This document shows, in pieces, positions 47,934 through 59,883 of a DNA stretch of 64,000 nucleotides. The position numbers were made by a program, and so were the translations under genes. The notes under the pieces are model-generated. The model was not told where the DNA came from. It worked only from the letters and a program-made list of their open reading frames with translations, and searched no databases. Source of the DNA: Heracleum sosnowskyi. Taxonomy: Eukaryota > Streptophyta > Magnoliopsida > Apiales > Apiaceae. Within the stretch, counting starts at the first letter, position 1. Each line of letters starts with the position of its first letter. The stretch lies in assembly GCA_030848705.1 (NCBI GenBank), contig CM061235.1, forward strand, positions 137,461,228-137,525,227, written 5' to 3'.

Positions 47934-50900
47934 TGTAATATCCCCAAATTTTGTACTTATTTAAGAACTATTGATGAATAGTAACTTTTTCAGTTAAAAA
48001 GTTTTTCAGACCACCCTATATACGGGACGATATAATAAACTTTCAAAGTCGTATTAGTGATCTACGATGTAAATGAAGGAATGCAAAAGCTGTCAGAATC
48101 GGAAAAATAGGATTTCTGTTTTCTCCGAAATTTCACCAATAACGGACGGATTAATCATTATTTGAGAATATTGGAGGATTTAAATTATCAATTCCATGGA
48201 TATGGATTTAATAAAAGAATTAGTAATATTAAGAACGTTTACGGTAAACTACTTCGATAGAACACTTAAGAAACCCTGCGGACATTTTTCGAGATTAAGC
48301 GGTGACGGAACAATGCGACACTTACGGGATTAAATATAGGCATGGAAGTAACATGTAACAAGATTAATTCGAGGAATGCAACATTTGGATCATCCATGTG
48401 AAAGGAAACAAACCAGTAGAGCAAACCAGTAAAGCTACTTTATCCAAACTCATGCATGTACGACATGTGTCCAATGACAAGACAATGACTCACCACTTTC
48501 AATACAAAATATCTCATTTCTATCAAAAGTAACCAAGGCAAGAAAATCAAGAAAACTCCCCACTTGAAGATCAAAACATTCGGCCAAAATTCTCATCCAT
48601 TATACATTTTTCAAAATCAAACTTTCAAGCATCCATAAATCTTGTTCTTGGATTCTAAAGCTTCCATATTTCCAAACTAAGGTATTCTCTAAATCCTAGA
48701 ATCATCCATTAAGGTTATCATGTTCAAATCCTTGATTAAAGATGAGGGTGAATAGTGAAATGAATAGTAATTTCAAGAACTAACTTTTGTTTCTTGATTT
48801 CTTTGGTTGATTCAAGCTATCTTAAGGTTATATAAGGACTATACAAGGTTTATTAAGCTCATATACATTCCAAGGAAGGTATAAACTCTTGAAACCCTTA
48901 GTTATAAATTGATTTATATGGTTAGTTTTAAGTATAGTTTAGTTAGTATGATCATAAGAATGATTAAGTGATTTTGATGAAAGTTTGATGTTGTTTTGAT
49001 GATAAGCAAGTAGATGTTGGTTTTGACTGATTGATGATGATTATGGATTAGTAATGATGTTGAGGATTTGACTTGGTGATTTGGTTTGATTGATTATGTA
49101 AAGTTTATGATTAAACTTTGGAATCGTTAAAACATAGCCATTATAATGCCCGATTTTCCTTAACCTTGTTTTGTTTGTGATATTCGAACATAAGGACTTC
49201 TGTCCAAGGTCACCACTGCCTAGTATAATGTAGGTCTTGTCTCAAGGTTCGTTTTGGTGCGAAGATCATGTGAATCCGATTTACGGTTTAGGAGAAACGA
49301 GTGTTTTAGTAAAGGATGTTTCGCGAGACCAAACGATACCACTTAACCAACTTTGAGGCAATGATCAGACCCCTTAAGCGACTTGTTAGAATGTGAAACT
49401 TTGTTTTAACATGCTAGGTACGTTTAGGAAGACCCTCGAAAAGATTTAGTGTTAAAAGGATTTAATCTCAATTTTATAAAAATGCGTGAACAAGCTTACG
49501 CGAGTAGAAGTTTTAAAGGGTTAACTTGAAAACATGTTTTAGCTTAAGTAAAGTACATACTTAGGGTCTTAAAAGTATTAAGTGATTAATCTCGGGTACT
49601 TTGACTATGTATAGATCGCCGGATTGACTCGAGGCACGCTACCCCTACCTCACCACCAGGCAAGTTTTCGAAACCAATACTACTGTTGTTGTGATAATAA
49701 CTGTTTTCATATATGATATGCAAATACGATATATAAATTGCATGCTTGTTTTTGAACTGCTATATATAGCGATACTCGAGGTTATGACTTGATGTTGGGA
49801 CTTATGAGCTAGATATGGGATATCAGCTATAAGCCAGATTTGTTTTTAAATGCCCTAAGATAAGGGCGTGTGATTTTCTTTAAAGATCAGAAGTGATTAT
49901 ATTTTTGTATATGTTAAAGGTTATTTTCCGATAAAGATATCGGGTACGGTTATTCGAGGATTAATTACTTATTTAATGAATATTATTTTCGAATATTCAT
50001 TTAAGGTTTATTTATTTAACGAATATTATTTCGAATATTCAATTAACCCTTATTTATTTAATGAATATTATTTTGAATATTCATTCGAGGTTTATTTATT
50101 TAATGAATATTATTTTGAATATTCATTCGAGGCTTATTTATTTAAGGAATATTATTTTGAATATTCATTCGAGGTTTATTTATTTAATGAATATTATTTT
50201 GAATATTCATTCGAGGTTTATTTATTTAATGAATATTATTTTGAATATTCATTCGAGATTTATTTATTTAATGAATATTATTTTGAATATTCATTCGATG
50301 TTTATTTATTTAATGAATATTATTTTGAATATTCATTCGAGGTTATTTATTTAATGAATATTCATTTAATCATAATTTACTTAATGAATATTATTTTCGA
50401 ATATTCATTTAAGACTTACTTATTTAATAAATATTATTAATTATTTTTTTCTAAAGTAAAAAGAGGTTCCCAAAACACTATTTTTCCATTTAAATTTGTC
50501 TTTTAAGAAGATTTAAATGCTCGCTCAACTATCAAAAATATGAGAAACCTGATTTAAGTGACTACTTCTTATTTTAAAATCTCAACTCAAAACTGTCAGG
50601 GGACAGATATTTTCTCAAAGCAATTTAGTTGTTGCAAGTCTAATATTGTGTTACCACCTCAACGCTCGAGGGGTAAATTCATGGAACAAGTCGATATCCA
50701 TTAACAAGCAACAACTTGGGAAATATTGGAGAATCTTCCTTTCCAACCTAGATATAACTACTTTGTGGAGTCGTATCAACAAGTATTACACTTGGGGAAA
50801 GGAGGACGATCTTTACGTTTCAGAGTCATGGATTTCATCAGAACTAGGAGTGGTGTAAGTGGTCCAGTTGCGCCGACCTATCCAAATTATTGCCCCAAAT

Positions 50901-51830
50901 GGGCGGGAGATCCCAAAAGGCGGTAGACAATGTCAGGCTGTCGTGATTCTTCCATCTACATGTAGAAAACATATTTTTGTTGTAAAACCTGCTACTGATC
51001 ATAGTAAGGTTGGTACAGCGGGCGCGGTAGCAACTCCCGTATTAGTTCATCATCCAATTTTGGAATATTCCTGCAACATGTATTGGGGAGAAGAACCGAT
51101 CATGTTGACAAGGGGTCGAAAAGTGTTCAAAGGAAATGAAGTTGCAATAAATCCTTGCAACTTCATCTTTTATGAGTTATGACTCTGATAAAATCTTACT
51201 CGGATTATTTATGCATAAGTGGATTTTGGGTTACGGAAACATTATATTAATTTTCCTTGTAACGTCATCTTTTATACTATACTAGTCTCTTATCCGTTTA
51301 AGGCATAACATGTGGTTATAAAAATATCTTTGAACTGTTATTTATTGATAATCTGTTATAAACTATTTTGGTGGGCTCTATTGCTCACCCTTGCTTTATT
51401 TATTTATATCACAACAACAGCTAGAGTAGATGGCCCGCAACAGGCACACTCTGCGCAAGCAGGTAGCAGCCGTCAGAGATTTACCCGTTGAGGTAGTAGC
51501 CGCCATAGCTAAGGTAGTAGTAACCAGCAGTCTAAGCTACGGCTTTTGTGTATCAGACTTATTTATATTTATGATTAATGTAAGCAACGGCAAGAACTTT
51601 TAAATGCTTTGTAATCTTTTGGGTTTGTAATAACTTATAACTTGTGGATCCTATAACTAGATACTTATTCCAATTTCATCTCTGGGACTATAACTAGTTG
51701 TGTGTGTGTGGTGTTGTTATTGTGGGGTCATAGCATGCAGTTTAATTGTTTTGATTCAAGTGCAAGTATTATTGATGGGAATTGAGACCGTAACGACCGG
51801 ATCCCCGACCCCGGATCTGGGGTTGTTACA
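47934..51830 (+). mobile_element. 3.9 kb solo LTR of a Gypsy-type element nested in the Copia-type element, TSD cctat
   Basis: It starts TGTAATATCCCC and ends GGGGTTGTTACA (inverse TGTAACAACCCC). CCTAT is duplicated at 47929-47933 and 51831-51835. There is no second copy of the terminal sequence inside, no primer-binding site and no coding, so it is best read as a solo LTR left by recombination. TGTAAnACCCC/GGTTGTTACA ends and 3-4 kb LTRs are typical of Tekay/Del-type Gypsy elements; that assignment is inferred. It contains the 42-bp palindromic array at 49976-50430. Short open frames at 50646-51182 have no recognisable product. Confidence 0.85.
49976..50430 (+). repeat. 42-bp near-palindromic tandem array, about 11 units
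   Basis: GAATATTC occurs at 49991, 50033, 50075, 50117, 50159, 50201, 50243, 50285 and 50327, exactly 42 bp apart, with irregular units after that. Each unit contains AATGAATATTATTTTGAATA-type inverted arms (AATGAATATT against AATATTCATT). Because 42 is a multiple of three, the array reads as a 154-codon open frame with a 14-residue repeat. This is an artefact and not a gene. Confidence 0.95.
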
Positions 51831-51835
51831 CCTAT

Positions 51836-53575
51836 GATCCAAGTGTGACTAGTAAAGAAGACATCAGTACCAAGCTGCTTATCAAACATCCTCTTCAAAA
51901 TGGTAAGTAAGTGAGGTACGAACAAATTTCAATATTTTTCTTGATGTCTTATATGTTTTAAATGACCTTCTTGAAAACTAAGTTTTCCAGAAGAAGTGAA
52001 AATTTTGTCTAAGTCAAAATTTACTTTATCGATGGATATTCTTATCCGTAGATAGTCATTCATAACACTGGATTTGTTTCTTTGCTTTGTCTATGAATAC
52101 TGACTATCCGTAGATAATTTTCTACACCTATGGGTACTATTTTTGCTCTTCTACGGATAGTGCAAAAAGATAGTGTCTATATCTATAGAAATTTGTAAAT
52201 CTAAATCTCAGCCCTTGCATGTCTTATCCTTAGCTGAGATACGTGTAGTTTACATAATATCTAGCATCACTAATCAGTAGCTTTGCTATTATGCTGAAAA
52301 GCTCATGCAAAGAAGTTCTGAGGAGATAATTGAGTATTCTTCTAAGAATTCTCATACCAAGTATTGACATTACTGAATTGAATACCTTGGTAGGAAATTT
52401 GTGTTTTGAAAAGATAATTGGTGATCTTCCTCGTGACTAAGTAACAGAATGCTAGAAATTATGTTAACCACCTGTTTATGTTCTAGAACCTTACCTTTTC
52501 TTGGAATTCTTGTGGTATCTCAAAAGATTATCATTCATTCAGTAATTGATAATCCAAGAGATACTTGTTATGCTCTAATTGGTTGTCTAGATGTTGATAC
52601 TTGCAGGATAAATTCCTAATCAAGAAGACATAGCACAATTCATGCTAACCCCAAGAAAGAAGGTTCAGGTCATGGCTCAGAAGAAATGCTTAGATTAATG
52701 ATAAATCAAAAGATTCAGATGAAGCATTTAAGCATTTTTCAAAAGAGTCAAGCACATAAACCTCATGCATCATGTTATTGGAAGAAGTGTTGTGCATGTT
52801 GTAGTGGAACTACACTGTGTTCCAAGGGAACAACATTTAACCAGATATCTTGCCAAAGCTTTCAATGCAGCAACTCACTTGAGTTGATAAATGAATTTGG
52901 CAGGTAATGATTTCTTATTCTCTTACATATCTGTGTTAAATGCAAGCAGCCAGTGATTTCAATCTCTGGATCTATGTGTTTATTTTATGTGTTTATTTGT
53001 TTGTTTTGCTTTAGTTATCATGACAAGTCAATACAGTTGAATGATGTTATGCACTAAGTAAAGTCGTCTAGAAATGATCTTCTGAGTAATATTCAATGAG
53101 ATAGCAAGCTACTTTTCTCACTGATATTAAATAGTTGATCATCTCTAGACATTAACAAGCTAAGTGCATTGCTGTACTTTGAATTTTCTATAGATCAATG
53201 TTCAGGGATATCATTTGTCAAATGTCATACATTTATTGAATGATGTCAGCTGAATAAGTATCTCAAAAATTCAAATAATCTGCATGTTACATTATTCAAA
53301 AGTATTGATATTCTTAATTATTTTTGTCTAGAGATTTCAGTTTAATATTATTTAGCTGAACATATTTATATGACCAGCTATTTAGTTTTATTCTCATCTT
53401 TATTCATAATATATGTGTCATGTTAATTCTTTTTGTAATCTGAGCTGAGACACATTTTTCACTCTAGGAACTCGAGTAGTCTCTTCGTTTACACTAGGGT
53501 GATTTAATGCATGTCTCTTCAGCTTTTTTAACCCCCGTTTAACCCTAGTTAAACACAAGGGTTATCTTGTAGCTC
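51836..53575 (+). other. non-coding interior of the Copia-type element, part 2
   Basis: No pol domain is visible. ATCCGTAGATA/CTACGGATA words occur in both orientations near 52040-52170. It precedes the small ORF at 53642. Confidence 0.55.
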
Positions 53576-53576
53576 T

Positions 53577-53592
53577 CTGCCTATTTAAAGGC
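53577..53592 (+). promoter_or_regulatory. TATA-like box before the 74-codon ORF
   Basis: CTGCCTATTTAAAGGCAAAG lies about 55-60 bp before the ATG at 53642, followed by a CT-rich leader. The spacing suits a short plant 5' leader. It is inferred from composition only. Confidence 0.4.
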
Positions 53593-53641
53593 AAAGGTTG
53601 AGCTCTCATCTCTTCATCTAAATCTCTAAACACTTCTCCAA

Positions 53642-53866
53642 ATGGCTTCAACAATTCTTGACATTATTCCTGAGGAGTTCAACCGTTTGTCCACCATGGA
53701 CAAAATCTTCTTACTGCAAGAAAAGATTGACCTCCTCATTAGGGAGGAGGAGGACGAGATTCTAAGGATGAGAACTGCTCTCCATGCTCTCATGGCTCGC
53801 AACCGCTGGAGAGGTCCTGATGGAGGCCCTGAAGGAGCCTCCGGGAAGGCTGCAGCAGCTGCTTAA
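53642..53866 (+). CDS. 74-aa hypothetical protein within the Copia-type element
   Basis: The ATG at 53642 has a good plant context (CCAAATGGCTTC). The product begins MASTILDIIPEEF, continues with a heptad-like helical part (about residues 18-50, LLQEKIDLLIREEEDEILRM split over that span), and ends in a Gly/Ala-rich tail (GGPEGASGKAAAAA). A TATA-like box and CT-rich leader precede it, and a CTCTCC-GG-GGAGAG hairpin follows the stop at about 53882-53896. I recognise no family. It lies between the gag remnant and the 3' LTR, where some Copia elements carry extra genes. It could be an accessory element ORF, a captured host exon, or chance. Codon use is less AT-biased than the surroundings. Confidence 0.35.
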   Translation: MASTILDIIPEEFNRLSTMDKIFLLQEKIDLLIREEEDEILRMRTALHALMARNRWRGPDGGPEGASGKAAAAA

Positions 53867-53869
53867 CAG

Positions 53870-56096
53870 CTGTTTGTTTGTCTCTCCGGGGAGAGGGCGG
53901 GACAAGGGGGGACTGGAATGTATTTCCAGTCCTTAATGTTTTTTTGTTTTTTTTATCAATGTAATTTATTTTTTCTTTTAATGAAGTTTGGGGTTTTCCC
54001 CCATTTTTATTAAGATTGTTGTGTGTGATGTGCATGTTTAATTTTCTTTAGTTTTTGCATTTGAATCTATTTAACCTGTTAAAAATTGGCTTGCATGTTA
54101 ACTGGACTCATTTCCTTAAATAAAAAGAAACACATCTCAAAAACACCAACAATAAAATCTAAATACATATTTTTTTTGTTTCAATGAATTGATCAAAGGT
54201 TAATTATAAAATCTATCTGTTTAAGGATAACTTTGATTAATTTATCAAGAAGCCCTAATTGTTCAACTAACAGAATAGTGAGCTCTTTGAGCAACACAAA
54301 AGCTGTTTCATTTTTGCATGAACTCACTGAAGAAACATCAGAAGAAAAACTTGAAGGAATTTGAAAGAAATTGACAATCTATCAAGTTAAGACTTTTGCA
54401 GCTTCTGATGATCTCTATGAGGATGTTGAAACAATTAACGGGAAAGCTGGCAATCTTGAACTTTAGGAGAATAAACCTTCAATGGAGAAGGCTCTTAACA
54501 GTTCATCATTGATAAAGGAAAGGTAATTATCTTATCTTTATCAAAACTCTCACTTACTAAAATCTAAATCATTTTTCTTTGCCTTTTCAAAAACTGAGAT
54601 GAGAACTGTTTGGAATGACCCCCAAGTTCTCTACCCTATCAGTTACACCCTAATTGTGATAAACAACTCCTAACCCCCTTTACAGTTTCTCAACAAACTG
54701 TAGTTGCAAAAATCTAGCAAATCTTAACCAGTGGGGAGTTATGAAGGAGTTAAGTCAGGGTGAGGGCAGTGGTGAATATCAAGAAACCACTAGAAGAAAA
54801 GGTGAGGGTGAGATTACCAGCCAAACTGCCTTATGTCTTCTCAAAAAGGCATAATAGTCAAAAAGGATTAGCTCATTTCTGGTTGTAGTCTCCCAAAAGA
54901 CTATGATCATTGAAAAATGCTCTGATCCAGGAGCACTAATGAGGGATTGGGACACTGTGTGCATAATGTGGATTCTTAACCTTTCTATTTCTGAAGTAGA
55001 AAGAAAATATATGCACGGGCACAGGGGGAGCACACACTATTCTTAAACTCATTTTGATGCATCTACTTCAAATGTGAGGATGCAGTCCCCAGTCCATTTC
55101 ATCTCATTAAGTGATAATTGCAGCATACAACTCATCTGTACTTGATTCTCCATTTCCTGAACTCTTGGAGAAGCTCCATTCACCTAGTGATCATTCTCTT
55201 TCAGAGAATTCGTTGGATCACTAGTCTCTTTTTGATGATCTTTATGTAAGCACTGTGCACTTAAATGTCACATTCAATCTTCACAGAACTTACAGCAATT
55301 TCTACTTCACAAGCCCAATCGTCAAAATCCTCTACGGATATCCTTCATCCGTAGAAAGGTGTCTGTCAATCTACGGATAAGCTTAACCAGCGATTATCCG
55401 TAGACCAACAATATTGAATTCCATGATATTTCTTGAAAAACTATTCAGCTCATTCTGACTGAGTATCAAGGAATTCGACATAGTTGAGACATCTATAGGT
55501 TTGTGGGAAGGGAGTTAATGGAGTGGTTGGCTTGAGACCAGGCAAAAGGAGAGGGAGAGAATGAGAGGCATGTTATTTCTTCCAGCATGGCAAAAGGAGA
55601 GATTTTTCTTTTGAGTACCCCTTTAGTAAGGGAAGATGAGTTGTGTGAAGTGAGCCAGGATGAGATCCGAATGCAAGAATAGAGAGATTCCTGAGACAAA
55701 TCTTTCGATCCTTGAAGTGTTGGATTCCTGTACCCCGAAATCTTATTCAGTAACTCAGATTATGCCTCTTCTATCTTCATTGCTGATAACAAAAAGGGGG
55801 AGAAGTTAAAGAGAAGATAGGTTGTTCTCAAGGGGAGTTAGAATGAGATCTCAGACTTCAGAATTTCTCCTCTCTCGATTGCAATCTATTAGAACCCCTT
55901 ACAAGAAAGTATAGACTAAGTTACAGGAAAGTATATGGAATCTGACAGCTTCAAGTTGTTATTTTTGTTTTTGCAGCATCATCAAATTATGTCCAGTATT
56001 AATCTCTATCTGAGGATCACTGAGAACATTGAAGGGTTTTGTTATCATCAACTTAAGGATTTATGCCAATTCTAACAGTCATAAATAGGGGGAGAT
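53870..56096 (+). other. non-coding interior of the Copia-type element, part 3
   Basis: No pol or envelope domain is recognised. ATCCGTAGA/CTACGGATA words cluster at 55330-55410. GGGGGAG words near 55795 and 56087 resemble polypurine tracts; the latter directly precedes the 3' LTR. Confidence 0.55.
56085..56096 (+). other. polypurine tract of the Copia-type element
   Basis: AAATAGGGGGAGAT immediately precedes the 3' LTR. Confidence 0.85.
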
Positions 56097-57834
56097 TTTT
56101 AGGGTTGACCGATTTGGAATGATGATAACAAAATGCTCAAGACAAGAATTTTATTTTGACACCGAAGCTGATTTTCAGAAAGCTAGTTCACAGAAGCTGA
56201 TAAATCAGGAAGCTAACTAGAAGGCACTTTATCTATCCAAGGTCTAAAAGCCACATCAAATGATTGGAGGATATTCTGTCATCAAGTTAGGAAGCAGTTC
56301 AGAAGCAAGCCAATGGACGTCTAATCAAACACCAAGTGTTTTAGTGGTAAGTCTGCCTAATCAACTCAGTAATGGTGAATCAATAAAGATGACAAGGTGT
56401 TTTATCTAAAGATGAAGCTAAGAGTATCCTTTCTACGGATCAAGCTATGAAATCTCATTTCATCTACGGATACAAGCTGAAAACATCATATGTCATCAAC
56501 GGATAGAAGCTGAGGACATCTTATCTCATCAACGGATAGAAGCTAGGAACAACTTATATCATCTACGGATAGAAGCTGGGGACATCATATCTACGGATAA
56601 AAGCTTAAGGAAGTTGATCATCAAAAACAGCTAAGGATGTCATGTTTTATCTATGGATGCGGTTAAGGAGGTCATGGTCTATCTATGGATGCAGTCAAAA
56701 ATGTCATGTCTCATCTATGGATACAGTTATGGAATATTACTTCTATGGATATTCTGAGATTACTTTTCTACGGCTAGTTGACGTAAAATAGCAGTCTACG
56801 GATATGGAATTAATACGCCTACTTATGTTCATCTCATTCAACATGGAAAACAAATCTATGTAACAGAATCTTTTGGAGGTTTCTTTATTGTAGCAGGTTG
56901 AATGGAGGACAGTCTCAGAGATCATCATTACACACCCGTGACTAAAAGATGCTGGATGACGATGCAAAAGATGTATGGAATAGGGAATCAAAATTATAAA
57001 TATTCGAAGGCTCAAATTCCTACAAATGAAATTTGAAGTCATCTATTGTCTCTTATGTCTCGATGGATAAATAAGAGTTAAGGCAGCTACCTAGAAGTTT
57101 AACTTCTAACTGGACACAAAGGAAAAGCTTGACAAGCATGAAGACCTATTTGAATACTACAAGTTCACTTATCTCAGCTGATAGTGACTTGACAGTCAGG
57201 TTACCGAGGAGAGGTCTCTTTCATGCAGATGTCACATGGGCTTGGAAGCTAGGTCAATTTCATGGACTTAGTAATTTTTGAAGAGAGCAGCACACTCAAT
57301 CAGAAAGCACCATTTGGGAGTATACAAGTTTATCTTTGATGCCAGCCAAGGCATTTCCCAAATAGGATAGTTTCTGATACGAGCATGTGAACAAGCAGAA
57401 CCAAAATGTAATATTTTATTATGTTGTAGGTTTTGTTTGTAACACACAGTCGATGTATATAAGACTGTGTTGAGTAGCATAGAAATGTATGTGGAGAGAG
57501 CACAAAGATGAAAGAAAAACACTTAGGCTCTCTTCCATCATCTGTGTAAGCAGCTAGAGTTTGTTGAAAAACAAAACCAGAGAATTCTTCAATATACACC
57601 TCATGTGGGCTTTTTCCGAGAAACCCACCTGAAAAGTTTAAAAAGTTTGCTTGTCTCCTGCATGTCTTTTTAACTCGAAGAATTCATATATGTTCATGGT
57701 CTTGTTTCAATTTCTAGTTAATTTACCAACTCATATATTCATACTGTAAAAGGTTTGAAAAAGTTTTGTAAAATTAACTAGATTGTATTCAACCCCCCTT
57801 CTACAATCTAGGTTGCGTTGTTCTGGGAATAATA
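56097..57834 (+). repeat. 3' LTR of the Copia-type element
   Basis: It is 1738 bp, the same length as the 5' LTR. Its terminal dinucleotides have mutated (TT..TA instead of TG..CA). It is followed by GAAAG. Confidence 0.95.
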
Positions 57835-57839
57835 GAAAG

Positions 57840-58320
57840 TAAGATGATAATTTGATCTATTTTGTTTTGGTGATTATGTTGTGAAAAGGTGATTTATGCT
57901 ATGAGTGATATTTATTTATTTTAGTGGAGATACTGTTGCAGTCTTGTCATGTATTATTTTTTGGTGATTTGGTGAAATAAACAGGTGATTTAATTATAAA
58001 TGATAAAATGTTACTCTGCTCCTTATCGTATATGTTTTAGTGATTTTGTCACGCTAAAGGTGATCTGTATTTTATAAATGATATTTAATATCTTATTGGA
58101 GATTATAATCTAGTCTTGTTATACAATTATTTTTGGTGAAGTGTTGAGAAAATGGTGATTTGCCTTCATAATAATATAAGTCTTTTGGAAATATGGAACT
58201 CAACCCTTATGATAAAGTTTCTAGTGATTTAGTTGTGCAAAAGTGATTTTTTTTATAGTGAGATTTACTTGCTAAGGGAATTGTAATTTTAAGGTTGTAA
58301 TTCTATTTTTTGGTGATTCA
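57840..58320 (+). repeat. degenerate GGTGATTT-type repeat zone
   Basis: TGGTGATTT or AGTGATTT words recur about ten times, often in pairs separated by GTTGTGAAAA-like spacers. The zone continues on the other side of the retroelement (42525-42563), so the element inserted into it. Confidence 0.5.
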
Positions 58321-59883
58321 ACCATATAAAATGATGATTTGCTTAAGTTTTCTGAAATGTGGTACTTCACCCTTCTCAAGCAAATATCGTATGTTTATGT
58401 AACTGCCACTTTTTTAACTTTTAAGTAGGTTATGTGTATAACATTATCATTGGATTTTAGTTTCTTAATGGAAGTTGATATTAGAACCTAGAACTTTAAG
58501 TACCGCTTTACTGTGAGATGGAACTTTGGATTAGTGAGCTTGATAAATCACAAAGTAGGTATTAACATTATTGTTTTGTATATTTCTCATGTAAGAGCTA
58601 TGTTTTATTGGTTTTTAGTGGCTAGTAATCGTGAGATGATCCTAACTTCTAAGTATTTCCGCGTTATTTGAACATACTATGTATTTTAGGCCCTGCACTT
58701 TTACTCTACAAGCACTACTGTGGAATAACTTGACCTGAGCGTATTGTAGGACAAGAATTAATTTACTCAAGTTACGGTTTCCAAAATTTAATGTCATATG
58801 TTTCAATGTGCATCACGAAATTCCCAATTTTGAAACTTCTATGAAATTCTTCATTGGATAATAATATTTCTTGTCCAAAGCTGCACTGGTGCTTTCTAAG
58901 CAATATGACTCTCATGACATGCTTCTGCATTGTTTCAGTCTAGACAAAAGTTATTGCATTGGCATGCCCTATCATGTTGCTTAAAAATGGGTATTATATT
59001 GTTATATTGTACTCAAGTTGCGTTGGTGTTTTCTAAGCATTCTCACTATCATGACATGCTTCCGCATTAAATATTTAAATGTAGACAAAATTTATTGCAT
59101 TAGCATGCCTTATCATGTGGCTACGGAATGGGTATTGTATAGGTCTGATAGGTTTTTGCTTGGAAGTTCTCCAAATAATAGTTATACTGTGTTAATTGCT
59201 TGAGTACCAAAATTGTGATTCATTGGTATTGCATTAAGAGATAATCCGGCTGATAGATACTTTCCATTTGATAGGCACTACTATTTTTTTGGCTTTTGCA
59301 TTTGGCATTCAAATTTGTCTAATCATAATTCAAACTTCTCTGCAGGAACAACTATGGGTGCTAATTTTCTGGATTACATTCTGTTTTGCTAAAAATGTGC
59401 CAAATGGGCTTGGTAGCTACTATATTCTCCGTGGTTTGGCAAAGTTCTAGAATGTGCAGGCATCGAATTAGTGAATTAGCCATTTTTAGTAAGATGTTTG
59501 GTGGTACAATTTCCGAGATAGGGATCGTGTAGTTTATTTAATGTATTTCTTTGTTTTTTTATCTTCTTGGTTAATTGTTTTGGTCTGCTAAGAAGTCAAA
59601 AACCTTGACTATTTATTGTTAGCATCTTGTTATTTTTTATATATTTGTTACTTTAGCATATTATTAACAAATGAGCTGAATAATTATAAAAAAAAATTTA
59701 TTAGTTTTACTCCATATTTATAAAATTAATTATGCTTGTAGTGAAGGTAATAATCTTTACAGTGTTCTTGCTGCAGCGAATGGGGGCATAATAATAGAAC
59801 ATGCAATTCGAAGGTGTCAATGAATTTGTTTATATTCGTATATATACAAGTGTCATTTATTTACATTTTATTTTACTTGTTAG
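58321..59883. other. AT-rich intergenic or intronic DNA with a 137-bp tandem duplication
   Basis: GCTTTCTAAGCA..ATGACATGCTT..GGGTATT at about 58880-58998 recurs at about 59017-59135, a period of 137 bp with many substitutions. No coding exon is supported. It may be an intron or flank of the zinc-knuckle frame downstream. Confidence 0.5.

Larger units (their letters stand above)
42569..57834 (+). mobile_element. 15.3 kb Copia-type LTR retrotransposon with broken gag and no visible pol, TSD gaaag
   Basis: The LTRs 42569-44306 and 56097-57834 are both 1738 bp. GAAAG is duplicated at 42564-42568 and 57835-57839. ATTGGTATCAGAGC follows the left LTR (initiator-Met primer-binding site) and AAATAGGGGGAGA precedes the right LTR (polypurine tract). 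The Met primer, the GGGGGAG tract and the large LTR suggest the SIRE/Maximus-type Copia group, though no pol is available to confirm it. The left LTR keeps TG..CA, while the right LTR reads TT..TA. A gag frame with two stops occupies 44368-45897. The remaining interior holds no recognisable protease, integrase or reverse transcriptase, a 74-codon ORF at 53642, and a nested solo LTR (47934-51830). Net interior without the nested LTR is about 7.9 kb. Confidence 0.9.

Noticed and set aside
49976..50440. 154-codon open frame with a 14-residue YLFNEYYFEYSFEV-type repeat
   Set aside because: It is produced by a 42-bp near-palindromic DNA repeat. The period is a multiple of three, and a second frame is open too. 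There are no gene signals.
42569..57834. Envelope-like gene in the Copia-type element
   Set aside because: No long frame with signal or membrane features is present between gag and the 3' LTR. The 74-codon ORF is too short and not membrane-like.
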